The translations under genes were made by a program, and so were the position numbers. Positions 16,394 to 24,289 of a DNA stretch of 31,660 nucleotides are shown in pieces. Positions within the stretch are counted from its first letter, which is position 1; every line of letters starts with the position of its first letter. A model generated the notes under the pieces. That model was not told where the DNA came from and searched no databases. It saw nothing but the letters and a program-made list of their open reading frames with translations. Source of the DNA: CALCKU01 sp964534845 (GTDB lineage Bacteria; Pseudomonadota; Alphaproteobacteria; Caulobacterales; Maricaulaceae); the NCBI GenBank assembly GCA_964534845.1, contig CAZHPV010000027.1, positions 1 through 31,660 on the forward strand, in the 5' to 3' direction.

Positions 16394-17866
16394 CTAATCT
16401 GAGAAAACAATGTCGGGGAAGTCTTTCCCGCTAAAGACTTTTCGTTCTCTGACATAATTTTGTGTATTCACCCAAGGGGCACGGTCACCCTGTTTGGGCA
16501 TTTCATCCATGGCGCGCTGGATATATCCCGCATCGAAATCTATCCAAGGGCGCGCTGTCATATTTTCAGGCGCTTGTGGTCGGGCAATGGTGGCATTTTG
16601 GGCCTCTAAGGCATTGATAAGATTGCAGACAAATTCGCAGATAAGATCGGCCCGCAAGGTCCAGCTATAATTGACATAGCCAAAAACTGCGACAAGGTTG
16701 GGCACGCCGGAATACATTATGCCTTCATAAGTAAAACTCTCAGACGGGTTAAAGGGTTTTCCGTCAACGGAAATATCCAGCCCGCCTAGAAATTTTAAGC
16801 TCAGACCCGTTGCCGAAATAATAATATCGGCCTCAATATGATCGCCGGATTTAAGCTTAATCCCCGAGGACGTAAAATGATCAATATGATCGGTTATGAT
16901 ATCGGCTTTGCCAGAGTTAATGCTTTCAAGAAAGTCGCCATTGGGTATGAGGCAAAGGCGTTGATCCCACGGATTATAATCCGGGGTAAAATGGGTCTTG
17001 ATATCGTAATCTTTGTTAAGGCGTTTTTTGACGCCTCCAAGCAGTATTTTCTTAATAGATGCGGGCCTTTTGCGTGTCGCCTGATAGAGAAGATGTTGCT
17101 TATAAATATTACGAGACCTTACGATTTTATAAGCCCAGCGGCTCGGCATGAGCGGGCGTAAAACCTTGGCGAGCCAGTCCTCATCGGGGGCAGCAATCAT
17201 ATAACTCGGAGTCCGCTGTAACATTGTTATATGTTTTGCGCGGTCCGCCATGGCGGGAACCAGCGTTACAGCTGTTGCCCCTGAGCCAATAACAATGATT
17301 TTCTTTTGGTTATAGTCCAGACCTTCTGGCCAATGTTGTGGATGTATTAACGCGCCTTTGAAATCTTGTGCGCCCTTGAACTCTGGCATATGGCCTTGCT
17401 CATAATCATAATAGCCCGAACACATATAGAGGAAATTACAGCTAAACGTTTTGGGGCCTTTAGCGGTTTCACAGCGAACGGTCCAACGCGCCGTTTCAGA
17501 GGACCACCTAGCTTTGGTGACGTTATGGCCCATGCGAATATATTGGCCGATATTATTCTCGGCGACCGTTTCATCAAGATAGGACATAATAGAAGCCCCA
17601 TCTGCGATGGACTTTTTGGCCCGCCAAGGCTTGAAATTATAGCCCAGCGTATGCATGTCTGAATCAGATCTTACGCCCGGATATTTAAACAGGCTCCACG
17701 TCCCGCCTATTTTCTCACGCTTTTCGAGAATAATAAATTTTTTATCCGGACATTTATCCCGAAAATGCCAAGCGGCACCAATCCCTGAAATGCCCGCGCC
17801 GACGACGAGGATATCCGTATGTTCGGTTTCGGACTTCGGGTCGGTTTTGGACATATCTTTTAGCAT
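16394..17866 (-). CDS. Flavin-containing monooxygenase, type I Baeyer-Villiger class
   Basis: This FAD- and NADPH-dependent enzyme inserts one oxygen atom into ketones, giving esters or lactones, or oxidises heteroatoms. The FAD-binding motif VGAGISGIG (22-30), GGTW (54-57), the NADPH-binding motif IGSGATA (193-199) and the Baeyer-Villiger fingerprint FxGxxxHxxxWP (FKGALIHPQHWP, 169-180) are all present and in order. The length of 490 is usual. The start is uncertain: an ATG at 17866 or at 17854 (MSKTDPK), neither with a good ribosome site. It lies between leuS and the DUF3576 gene, which are often close neighbours in alphaproteobacteria, so it may be a later insertion. The substrate is unknown. 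Confidence 0.92.
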   Translation of the reverse strand: MLKDMSKTDPKSETEHTDILVVGAGISGIGAAWHFRDKCPDKKFIILEKREKIGGTWSLFKYPGVRSDSDMHTLGYNFKPWRAKKSIADGASIMSYLDETVAENNIGQYIRMGHNVTKARWSSETARWTVRCETAKGPKTFSCNFLYMCSGYYDYEQGHMPEFKGAQDFKGALIHPQHWPEGLDYNQKKIIVIGSGATAVTLVPAMADRAKHITMLQRTPSYMIAAPDEDWLAKVLRPLMPSRWAYKIVRSRNIYKQHLLYQATRKRPASIKKILLGGVKKRLNKDYDIKTHFTPDYNPWDQRLCLIPNGDFLESINSGKADIITDHIDHFTSSGIKLKSGDHIEADIIISATGLSLKFLGGLDISVDGKPFNPSESFTYEGIMYSGVPNLVAVFGYVNYSWTLRADLICEFVCNLINALEAQNATIARPQAPENMTARPWIDFDAGYIQRAMDEMPKQGDRAPWVNTQNYVRERKVFSGKDFPDIVFSD

Positions 17867-18044
17867 TTCGGGTAATGCTAGCGAAAATGGCGGGCGAGGG
17901 GAATTATTTTTTGTGCATACCGCGTAAACATAATGCCTTCATGTTGCTCACGCTAAGCCCCATTGTGGGCCTGAAGCGCAAGATCATGTTCAAGTTGTTC
18001 GTTTTGCGATGGGCGGGAGAGTTTACTGAAACCGTATGGGGGGC

Positions 18045-18542
18045 TTACTGGCTATCGACCGTCGCGATGAAAAGTTCCCGCGCGCGGGTCAGTATCGAAT
18101 TTTCTATCTGACGGTTTGTGTCTTGATCGATTGATGCATCTGCCCAAGCCCCGCCGGAGCGAACTTGTTTAAAAACAGAGGCCTTTAACGCGTCAGCGCG
18201 CAGATTCGTATCCAGAATAAAAACATTAGCTTTGAAACGCTCATCAGGCGCTTCGGGGCTGGCATACCAGTCTGTGATAATTACGCCGCCAAAGGGGTCA
18301 ACGGAATCAAGCGGCATAAAGTCCAGCGTTTCGAGACTTGCGCGCCATAAAAATGCATTCACCCCTAAATTGGGAGATTGCTGAATACGGGCTGCATTGG
18401 TTTGTGCGGCCTTGCTTCCACCGCCTAAGCTGGAGCAGCCAGTCAAAAGGGTGGCGCCCAGTAAAACGGCGCTTAGCCGCTTGACGCGTAATAAGGCTGT
18501 TGATCCCTTGCGGGTACTTAACAAAAGGTGTCTTTTAGACAT
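18045..18542 (-). CDS. DUF3576 family lipoprotein
   Basis: This alphaproteobacterial family has no known biochemical role. The N-terminus is basic and then hydrophobic (LSAVLLGATLLTGC), with a clear lipobox and the modified cysteine at residue 36; the mature part starts CSSLGGGSK. The domain is recognised by GVNAFLWRASLETLDFMPL (60-78), DPFGGVIITDWYASPEAPDERF (82-103) and a C-terminal helix with ENSILTRARELFIA. ATG 18542 has GGAG about 8 bases upstream. The family usually sits near leuS and lptE; here a monooxygenase gene intervenes. An envelope role is inferred only from the lipoprotein signal and neighbours. Confidence 0.88.
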   Translation of the reverse strand: MSKRHLLLSTRKGSTALLRVKRLSAVLLGATLLTGCSSLGGGSKAAQTNAARIQQSPNLGVNAFLWRASLETLDFMPLDSVDPFGGVIITDWYASPEAPDERFKANVFILDTNLRADALKASVFKQVRSGGAWADASIDQDTNRQIENSILTRARELFIATVDSQ

Positions 18543-18669
18543 GCAGTGGCTCCAATGCCGTCAAATTCAAATCATTCTGCTTATAGCATTTAAATTTCGT
18601 CCCGCTAGTCCCTCAATGCGAAATTCTGAAAGCGAAAACCCCCATAAAACCGAGGGCTTAAGGGTTTTG

Positions 18670-18719
18670 TTAACCATTTTTTAGGAAGCGATCATCATAA
18701 AAGGTTAACGTAATGTTGA
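18670..18719. promoter_or_regulatory. Two CtrA-like boxes upstream of the porin gene
   Basis: TTAACCATTTTTTAG (18670-18684) and TTAACGTAATGTTGA (18705-18719) each match the CtrA consensus TTAA-N7-TTAA with one mismatch in the second half. They lie 38 and 73 bases before the likely porin start, in the divergent gap with the DUF3576 gene. CtrA is the cell-cycle regulator of this bacterial group. With such AT-rich short sites, chance is a real alternative. Confidence 0.3.
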
Positions 18720-18756
18720 TTTTTTGACGCTTATACAAAATGGGGAGCCCGTCAAA

Positions 18757-20610
18757 GTGGCCATAGAGACCGAAAACAGAGTTTCAAAACTGACTTGGCT
18801 CGTACCAATCTCGGTTGCATTTGGGGTGATATCATTTGCTCAGGCACAGTCTGGTTCCCCTTTTGCAAATAAAAAGAAAACGCAAGCTTGGGAAACGGCT
18901 ATCCCTAATTCACCCGCCCCAACCCCGTCATATACAGCCCCGTCATATACGGGCAGTTCCGAGCCAATATTTACCTATCCAACACAAAGCGCGCCTAGCT
19001 CAGCCGGCCCGACCACGTCTGGCTCGACTTATAATACGCCGTCTTACACTACATCTGGTGCCTCCCCGGCGCCAAGCCAATTTCCAAGCCAGACCACAAC
19101 ACCATCTTATGTTTACGGCGGCGCGGAACCGGGTTTTTCCCAGCCTCGGTATAATGCGCCGAGCCAAGGGCCGGACGGCTATCCGTCTCAATCTTATACT
19201 GGGCAAAGCTATACTGGGCAAAGCTATTCTGGGCAGGCTTATTCGGGGCAAATTGGAGGCGGGCAATATTCTGATCAAAATTACACTCAAGGCTATAATA
19301 ATCCGACATATAACGGACAGGGTTATAATAATCCTGCTTATAATGGGCAGGATTTTGGCGCTCAGCCCGGCCCTAATGGCGGGCCAGTTGTCTCTCAGCC
19401 TCAAAAGCGCAATTGGAAAGATAGGCTCGGCTTTAAAAACCTCGCTACAAGATTTTCCGGTTATCTCAAACTCGGCGCGGCGGCGACAGATAGCGATACA
19501 TTATCAAATGATGCATGGCAGGCTGACTTTATCGGCGATGCCAAGATACGCGGAGAGGTCAGCGCCATTACTCAAGGGGGTCTGGAATATGGTATAGGCG
19601 GCGAGCTTCGCGCCCAATATGATGCAGACCGGCGGGGGTTTGGTGGGCGTGTTGGGGATTGCCCGGCCAGTTTACCAGATTGCCCGAGCGTGGTTGTCGG
19701 GGGGCTGGAAACGGCATTGCGCGGACATACGTCGCAATTTTACACCTCGGGACCTGAAAATGATGAGGATTTTGAAATCGCCCTCGAAGGGGCCTATGTC
19801 TTTTTGCGCAGCGCATACGGGGACGTAACAATAGGGCGCGATGATGGTTCGGCCTATTTATTCTCACTGGGCGCCCCGAAATTAGTGGCGGTCGGTGCTT
19901 CAAATTCCCCTGTTGATTATACCGGACTGGATAGTGTGAAAACAGTTAATGACGCCTCGGGGTTTTCCGAGAAAATTACCTATACCAGTCCGCGGCTCCT
20001 AGGCGATCAAATTGGAATAGGCGTGCAATTCGGCGCCTCTTATGCGCTTGATGCGCGGTCTTGTGGGGTTGATTTTTGCGCAAGGCGCGATGATGTGTCA
20101 GGCGCACTCTCACCAGACTTGGATGATGTTATAGAAGTCGGACTTGCACTTGACCGGACATTTAACAACGGCCTTTCTATTGAAGCCACCGGTACCTATG
20201 CCACGGCGAGTGAACAAAGCGGCTTAGCTGGTTTCGATGATTTAAGCTCATTTGGCCTGGGCCTTGAGCTTGGCTATGGCGACTGGATCGTCGGAGCCTC
20301 CTATCTTGATAGCAATAATGGTTTATCTGATGGGGATTATACAGCCTATGATGTCGGGCTGACATGGAAACCGGCAGAGTGGGGTATTACTGTGGGTTAC
20401 GGCCATGCCGAGGACGAAAATGTTGATCTGGAGTCAGATCAGGGCTTGCTGGCTTTCTCATATGATTTTGGAAATTACCGCCTCGGAACAGGTGTTCAAT
20501 ATATTGAGCGCACCGTGCCCGTAAATGGTACCGGATTAGCCGCGGGCACTATAAGTTCACAAAGAGAGAAAGCGGGCGCTTTATTCGTAGAGGGCAGTGT
20601 TAAGTTTTAA
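18757..20610 (+). CDS. Porin with a long repeat-rich N-terminal segment
   Basis: The C-terminal part (about residues 233-617) looks like a Gram-negative general porin. It has many short amphipathic strands, GGELRAQYDADRRG, YVFLRSAYGDVTIGRDDG (the usual porin strand before loop 3), and a terminal Phe (VEGSVKF) as recognised by the BAM complex. I chose GTG 18757 with GGGGAG at 18742-18747; a TTG at 18724 is possible. The signal peptide ends about AQA|QS (residue 30). Between them, residues about 45-218 are low-complexity Pro/Ser/Thr/Tyr/Gln/Gly, including four copies of a five-residue S/A-Y-T/S-G-Q unit and two of YNNPxYNGQx. Two close cysteine pairs (GDCPASLPDCP and SCGVDFCA) probably lie in loops. 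A peptidoglycan- or surface-facing linker is one guess. The stop overlaps the convergent thiE-like gene by 11 bases. Confidence 0.85.
   Translation: MAIETENRVSKLTWLVPISVAFGVISFAQAQSGSPFANKKKTQAWETAIPNSPAPTPSYTAPSYTGSSEPIFTYPTQSAPSSAGPTTSGSTYNTPSYTTSGASPAPSQFPSQTTTPSYVYGGAEPGFSQPRYNAPSQGPDGYPSQSYTGQSYTGQSYSGQAYSGQIGGGQYSDQNYTQGYNNPTYNGQGYNNPAYNGQDFGAQPGPNGGPVVSQPQKRNWKDRLGFKNLATRFSGYLKLGAAATDSDTLSNDAWQADFIGDAKIRGEVSAITQGGLEYGIGGELRAQYDADRRGFGGRVGDCPASLPDCPSVVVGGLETALRGHTSQFYTSGPENDEDFEIALEGAYVFLRSAYGDVTIGRDDGSAYLFSLGAPKLVAVGASNSPVDYTGLDSVKTVNDASGFSEKITYTSPRLLGDQIGIGVQFGASYALDARSCGVDFCARRDDVSGALSPDLDDVIEVGLALDRTFNNGLSIEATGTYATASEQSGLAGFDDLSSFGLGLELGYGDWIVGASYLDSNNGLSDGDYTAYDVGLTWKPAEWGITVGYGHAEDENVDLESDQGLLAFSYDFGNYRLGTGVQYIERTVPVNGTGLAAGTISSQREKAGALFVEGSVKF
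19192..19251 (+). repeat. Four 15-bp tandem coding repeats in the porin gene
   Basis: The units at 19192-19206, 19207-19221, 19222-19236 and 19237-19251 each encode S/A-Y-T/S-G-Q. Units 1 and 2 are nearly identical; units 3 and 4 have drifted. In-frame repeats of this kind can change number by slippage, altering length without breaking the frame. Confidence 0.9.
19291..19350 (+). repeat. Two 30-bp tandem coding repeats in the porin gene
   Basis: Units 19291-19320 and 19321-19350 encode GYNNPTYNGQ and GYNNPAYNGQ. The amino-acid unit is better conserved than the third codon positions, which suggests selection on the peptide or an old duplication. Confidence 0.9.
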
Positions 20611-21268
20611 CGGCCAGTGCGGCAAAGGCTGAGACAGCAGCAAGACCTGCGGCTCCGCTTCCGATTAAACCTCGTGCAGTATCGGCATTAATGCCGCCGA
20701 GTGCGAAAACCGGAACCTCCAGCTTTTGGCAGATATTATGAAAAGCGCCCAATCCGATCGGGCTGCCTGCACTGGGACTTGCACTCTCAAACAGGCTTGA
20801 GATCAGTACGGCGTCAAGTGGCTTCAAATCTTTACTGTCTGATGGCCCGCTTTGCCCGGGTCCTATATAGGCTAAGGGGTCTTTTTTCCCAGCTTGGGAT
20901 AGGATCCAGTCAGGGCATCGTTTTTTCCACAAAGAAAGCGTTCGAGCTGAGATAGTGCGTCCGAAATGCACACCGTCCGCCCCGCAAGCTACAGCAAGCT
21001 CGGGGTCATTTCCGATTAAAAGCTGCATTTGGCGTTCGAAACTAAGTTGTCGCAATGCGCTGGCGGTTTGGCGGCGGTTTTCATCGCCAAAATGTCTGAA
21101 AATTACCGCCATTTGCCCGTCTATATTTGGAGGTAAGGACGCAATAAGACCAAGGGGATCGGCAATACGTGCGGGGTCTGTCATCAATATGAGGGGGTTA
21201 AGGCGACACGGGCGGCGCGCCTGCTCGCGCAGGGTAAGGGCGGTTGATAGCAGATCGGGATTATTCAT
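20600..21268 (-). CDS. Thiamine-phosphate synthase / TenI family protein
   Basis: This family of TIM barrels includes ThiE, which joins HMP-pyrophosphate and THZ-phosphate to thiamine phosphate, and the TenI aromatase. Recognisable parts are LLIGNDPELAVACGADGVHFG (84-104) and VFALGGINADTARGLIGSGAAGLAAVSAF (187-215), the phosphate-binding end. The usual QLRxK near the N-terminus is replaced by AVIFRHFG, and the central serine-rich loop is altered (LISSLFESASPSAGSP), so classical ThiE activity is uncertain. The gene stands alone without other thiamine genes, and I see no TPP riboswitch upstream. Its ATG is 62 bases from the divergent yggS start. Confidence 0.8.
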   Translation of the reverse strand: MNNPDLLSTALTLREQARRPCRLNPLILMTDPARIADPLGLIASLPPNIDGQMAVIFRHFGDENRRQTASALRQLSFERQMQLLIGNDPELAVACGADGVHFGRTISARTLSLWKKRCPDWILSQAGKKDPLAYIGPGQSGPSDSKDLKPLDAVLISSLFESASPSAGSPIGLGAFHNICQKLEVPVFALGGINADTARGLIGSGAAGLAAVSAFAALAVKT

Positions 21269-21330
21269 ATCAAAGCCGTTTTTACTCCTTGCGCACTTTT
21301 AATTCGCCCCGCGGCGCGTTAGAGGAAGAT

Positions 21331-22047
21331 ATGTCAGATGATCTGTCCATTGCAAAGAAAAGAGAGCTGATATTAGGCCAAATTGCCGCCGCCGCCAAGC
21401 CTATTGCGGGGTCTGTCATACCAAGGCGGGCAGGCGAGGTGACCGTGGTTGCGGTTAGTAAACAACAGGCGGATGAAAAAATAGCTGAAATGCTCGCCGC
21501 GGGCCAGCGTGTTTTTGGCGAAAACCGTGTCCAAGAGGCCAGCCAGCGTTGGCTTGACCGGTTTAAAGTGTCTCGCGAAAAGATAGAATTGCGCCTAATC
21601 GGGCCTTTGCAAACCAATAAGGCGGAACAGGCGGTAGATCTTTTTGACGTTATTGAAACGCTGGACCGAGAAAAATTGGCGGCGAAACTAGCGGGTTTAC
21701 GCCAAAAGGGACGAAAATTGCCGCGCTTACTTGTTCAGGTTAATACGGGTGAAGAGCCGCAAAAATCCGGCATATTTCCGCGTGAATTACCGGGCTTTAT
21801 GGATAAGTTAAGACGGGATTATGACTTACATCCTGAAGGGTTGATGTGTCTCCCGCCTCTGGCCAAGGATGTTGGGGGCCAAGCCGTTAGCCCGCATTTC
21901 TGGTTGATGCAAAATCTGGCAAGGGAGCAAAACCTGTCCATATTATCTATGGGTATGAGCCAGGATTTTGAAACGGCCGTAAAAATGGGCGCGACACATG
22001 TCCGCTTGGGCACGGCTTTATTTGGCCCGCGTCTGCCTAGGGCTTAG
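21331..22047 (+). CDS. yggS: YggS family pyridoxal-phosphate homeostasis protein
   Basis: This PLP-binding protein (COG0325 / PLPBP family) controls free PLP and amino-acid/keto-acid balance. It has an alanine-racemase-like barrel fold without known catalytic activity. VVAVSKQQ carries the PLP lysine (Lys44), followed by GENRVQEA, LRLIGPLQTNKAEQAV and the phosphate-binding end LSMGMSQDFETAVKMGATHVR. I chose ATG 21331 over an upstream in-frame ATG at 21244, because GAGGAAG lies 3-9 bases upstream and the protein then has the usual length, 238 residues. It ends 8 bases from the convergent L,D-transpeptidase gene. Confidence 0.93.
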   Translation: MSDDLSIAKKRELILGQIAAAAKPIAGSVIPRRAGEVTVVAVSKQQADEKIAEMLAAGQRVFGENRVQEASQRWLDRFKVSREKIELRLIGPLQTNKAEQAVDLFDVIETLDREKLAAKLAGLRQKGRKLPRLLVQVNTGEEPQKSGIFPRELPGFMDKLRRDYDLHPEGLMCLPPLAKDVGGQAVSPHFWLMQNLAREQNLSILSMGMSQDFETAVKMGATHVRLGTALFGPRLPRA

Positions 22048-22055
22048 TTTTTAGA

Positions 22056-22580
22056 TCAGGGTTTTATATCTACAATAGTTCCCTTTTGTAAAAAGGGCAG
22101 TAAGCGCACCATATGCTCTGGGGCTAAGGCGACACACCCCAATGTGTCCCGTCCGTCAATTTGAGCGATATGGATAAAGACGGCACTGCCAAGCCCTTTG
22201 CTGGGCGGGCTGTCATTGTGATCCATAACCAATAGGATGTCATAGGCGCAATCTTCGCGCCATAATATTTCATGGCTGGCGTTAAAGGGTGTTCTTATAA
22301 AACGGTTATAGGCGGGGTGCTCGGGCGCATCACACCAGCCATCATCCGGCCTTAAGGCACGAAAATTAAGCGGGTTTTGCAGATTTTTATTCAAACCGGG
22401 TCGTGGTAGACGGTCCGCGCGGTATAGCCCGAACCTTAATTTATAAGCCCCTAAAGGTGTTTTTTCATCGCCTTCACGGCCATGACGGGCCGCAACCCCG
22501 CCCCTCCTTCCGATATGGCAGGGCAAGACCAAGCCATTAAAATAGAGGGTTTTTGCTTTAGTTTTCACGATAATAGTCAT
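22056..22580 (-). CDS. L,D-transpeptidase family (YkuD domain) protein
   Basis: YkuD-domain enzymes cross-link peptidoglycan or attach proteins to it through a catalytic cysteine. The active-site pattern is FIHIAQIDGRDTLGCVALA, with His137 and Cys149, and the domain start has the usual GREGDEKTPLGAYKL. I chose ATG 22580 (174 residues, MTIIVKTKAKTLYF); an ATG at 22622 would add 14 residues. No signal peptide is visible with either start, so how it reaches the periplasm, or whether it does, is unclear. Its neighbour on the other side is a CenR-like envelope regulator, transcribed divergently. Confidence 0.88.
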   Translation of the reverse strand: MTIIVKTKAKTLYFNGLVLPCHIGRRGGVAARHGREGDEKTPLGAYKLRFGLYRADRLPRPGLNKNLQNPLNFRALRPDDGWCDAPEHPAYNRFIRTPFNASHEILWREDCAYDILLVMDHNDSPPSKGLGSAVFIHIAQIDGRDTLGCVALAPEHMVRLLPFLQKGTIVDIKP

Positions 22581-22675
22581 ACTATGTCTCAGAAACGTGA
22601 TGAATCGGGAGCATACTGACATTAGCTTTGTGGTCTATTCAAGGGTAAAGAGTGTCAAATTAGGAGGTCATTATT

Positions 22676-23383
22676 ATGGCAGTTAAAAAGAGAATTTTAC
22701 TTGTTGATGACGACAATGATCTCAGAGAAGAGCTCGTTGAGCAGTTCAAATTATATGACGAGTTTGAAACTGTCGATGTGGCCACTGCCACAGAGGGCAT
22801 TGAAGTGGCTAAAGCCAATTCCTTTGATTTAATATTACTCGACGTCGATTTGCCAGATATGATGGGCACGGATGCGTGTGAACTTATGCGCAAGGCGGGT
22901 GTCGCGGCCCCCGTGGTCATGCTGACAGGCAATGACGGGGATATGAATGAGATTTTAGGCTTAAATTCGGGGGCGAATGATTATGTCACTAAACCGTTCC
23001 GGTTTGCTGTTCTTCTCGCTCGCTTGCGGGCGCATTTGCGCAGTTTCGAGCTGTCTGAGGATGCTACGTTCCAGATCGGACCTTATGAATTTAAACCTGC
23101 TTTTAAACGCCTAACCCCGCCCCAACCAGAGGACGGCTCCAAAGTGCGAGATATACGCCTGACGGAAAAAGAAACAAATATATTGAAATATCTGTTTCGA
23201 GCAGGGGGTAAGCCGGTCGGCCGCGATGAGCTATTGCATGAGGTCTGGGGATATAATTCGGGTGTAACCACACATACTTTGGAAACACATGTCTATCGCT
23301 TGCGCCAAAAAATAGAGCCGGAAAAAGGTGTTGCGACCTTACTCGTGACCGAACCGGGCGGCTATAGATTAGTCATTAGCTAG
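22676..23383 (+). CDS. cenR: OmpR-family response regulator, probable CenR
   Basis: This is a two-component regulator with a receiver domain (about 5-115) and a winged-helix DNA-binding domain (about 140-233). The receiver has the acidic pair Asp11/Asp12, phospho-acceptor Asp56 in LLDVDLPD, Thr84 and Lys106 in the TKPF motif. The DNA-binding domain ends VWGYNSGVTTHTLETHVYRL then LVTEPGGYRL. CenR is an essential envelope regulator in Caulobacter and relatives. The wording of both domains and the position a few genes from parB, beside xthA and lolA, fit my memory of that locus. No partner kinase gene is nearby, also as for Caulobacter CenK-CenR. A near-perfect ribosome site AGGAGGT is at 22662-22668, 7 bases before the ATG. 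Confidence 0.88.
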   Translation: MAVKKRILLVDDDNDLREELVEQFKLYDEFETVDVATATEGIEVAKANSFDLILLDVDLPDMMGTDACELMRKAGVAAPVVMLTGNDGDMNEILGLNSGANDYVTKPFRFAVLLARLRAHLRSFELSEDATFQIGPYEFKPAFKRLTPPQPEDGSKVRDIRLTEKETNILKYLFRAGGKPVGRDELLHEVWGYNSGVTTHTLETHVYRLRQKIEPEKGVATLLVTEPGGYRLVIS

Positions 23384-23391
23384 GCGTTAGA

Positions 23392-24213
23392 TTAAATATC
23401 CAATATTTGGGTGATCGGGACATGGTCTGAGGGCTTTTCCCATATCCTGCAAGGTGTATGGATTTCATACCCTTCCCGGCCGGGACTTATGACAGCCGGT
23501 TTTAGGGCCGGACTGACCCAAATATGGTCAAGACGGCGTCCGCGATTGGATTTAAACACATCTCTGGCGCGGTAAGACCACCATGAATAGAGTTTTTCCT
23601 CATCCGGGATATGCACTCTTGCGCAATCTATAAAGTCATGTGTTTTTTGCAATTTTTCTAACCGAGAGACTTCCAGCGGAGTATGGCTGACGACTTTGAG
23701 TAATTGCTTGTGACTCCAAACATCATGCTCGCCCGGTGCAATATTGAAATCCCCGACAAGCACTTGCCGCGCATCCCCTTGCAAAAAACGATCTTCAAAA
23801 TATTGAGTCATGGCCGATAGGAAATCTAGCTTATGCTTAAACTTAGGATTAGTCGTGACATCGGCTTCGTTCCCGCCAGCAGGAACATAGAAATTATGAA
23901 ATTCAAAATCAGTTTTCGGGCTGCGCACGCGGGTTGAAACATGACGCGCCTCGCCAACCGGGCAAAAGCGCGTATCCATACGCTCTAGGGGCAAACGCGA
24001 AACCGTGGCGACACCGTGATAGCCTTTTTGGCCGGAGACCTCGATATATTCATATCCTGCATCGTGAAAGGCTTGGTAGGGATATTGCTCGGGCAGGCAT
24101 TTAATTTCTTGCAAGCCCAGAACATCGGGCTGTTCTGCTTTTAAAAACGTTGTAATCTGATCAATGCGTAAGCGTACTGAGTTTATATTCCATGTCGCAA
24201 CTTTTATAGCCAT
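23392..24213 (-). CDS. xthA: Exodeoxyribonuclease III
   Basis: This AP endonuclease and 3'-5' exonuclease works in base-excision repair. The endonuclease/exonuclease/phosphatase fold shows ATWNINSVRLR (6-16), LQEIK with metal-binding Glu36, GYHGVA, VGDFNIAP, the LDHIWVS stretch and the terminal SDHVPI with its catalytic histidine. At 273 residues the length fits. It converges with the cenR-like gene 8 bases apart and lies downstream of lolA on the same strand, with 76 bases between. That lolA-xthA order is common in alphaproteobacteria. Confidence 0.96.
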   Translation of the reverse strand: MAIKVATWNINSVRLRIDQITTFLKAEQPDVLGLQEIKCLPEQYPYQAFHDAGYEYIEVSGQKGYHGVATVSRLPLERMDTRFCPVGEARHVSTRVRSPKTDFEFHNFYVPAGGNEADVTTNPKFKHKLDFLSAMTQYFEDRFLQGDARQVLVGDFNIAPGEHDVWSHKQLLKVVSHTPLEVSRLEKLQKTHDFIDCARVHIPDEEKLYSWWSYRARDVFKSNRGRRLDHIWVSPALKPAVISPGREGYEIHTPCRIWEKPSDHVPITQILDI

Positions 24214-24289
24214 AAAAAATTGTTAAGGCCTAAGACTTTAAAATCAAGGCATTGTTACGATTATCTTAGGGGTATATTTATTTTGGGTT

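Noticed and set aside
18836..19597. A 253-codon open frame in the +2 frame over the porin gene, and a 134-codon frame on the minus strand at 19000-19404
   Set aside because: Both arise from the repetitive codons of the low-complexity porin segment. The products are rich in R, I and P, resemble no family and lack ribosome sites.
24229..24270. Inverted repeat CCTAAGA/TCTTAGG between lolA and xthA as a terminator
   Set aside because: The stem is only 7 bases with a 28-base loop and is AT-rich, so it would be unstable; lolA and xthA are probably cotranscribed.
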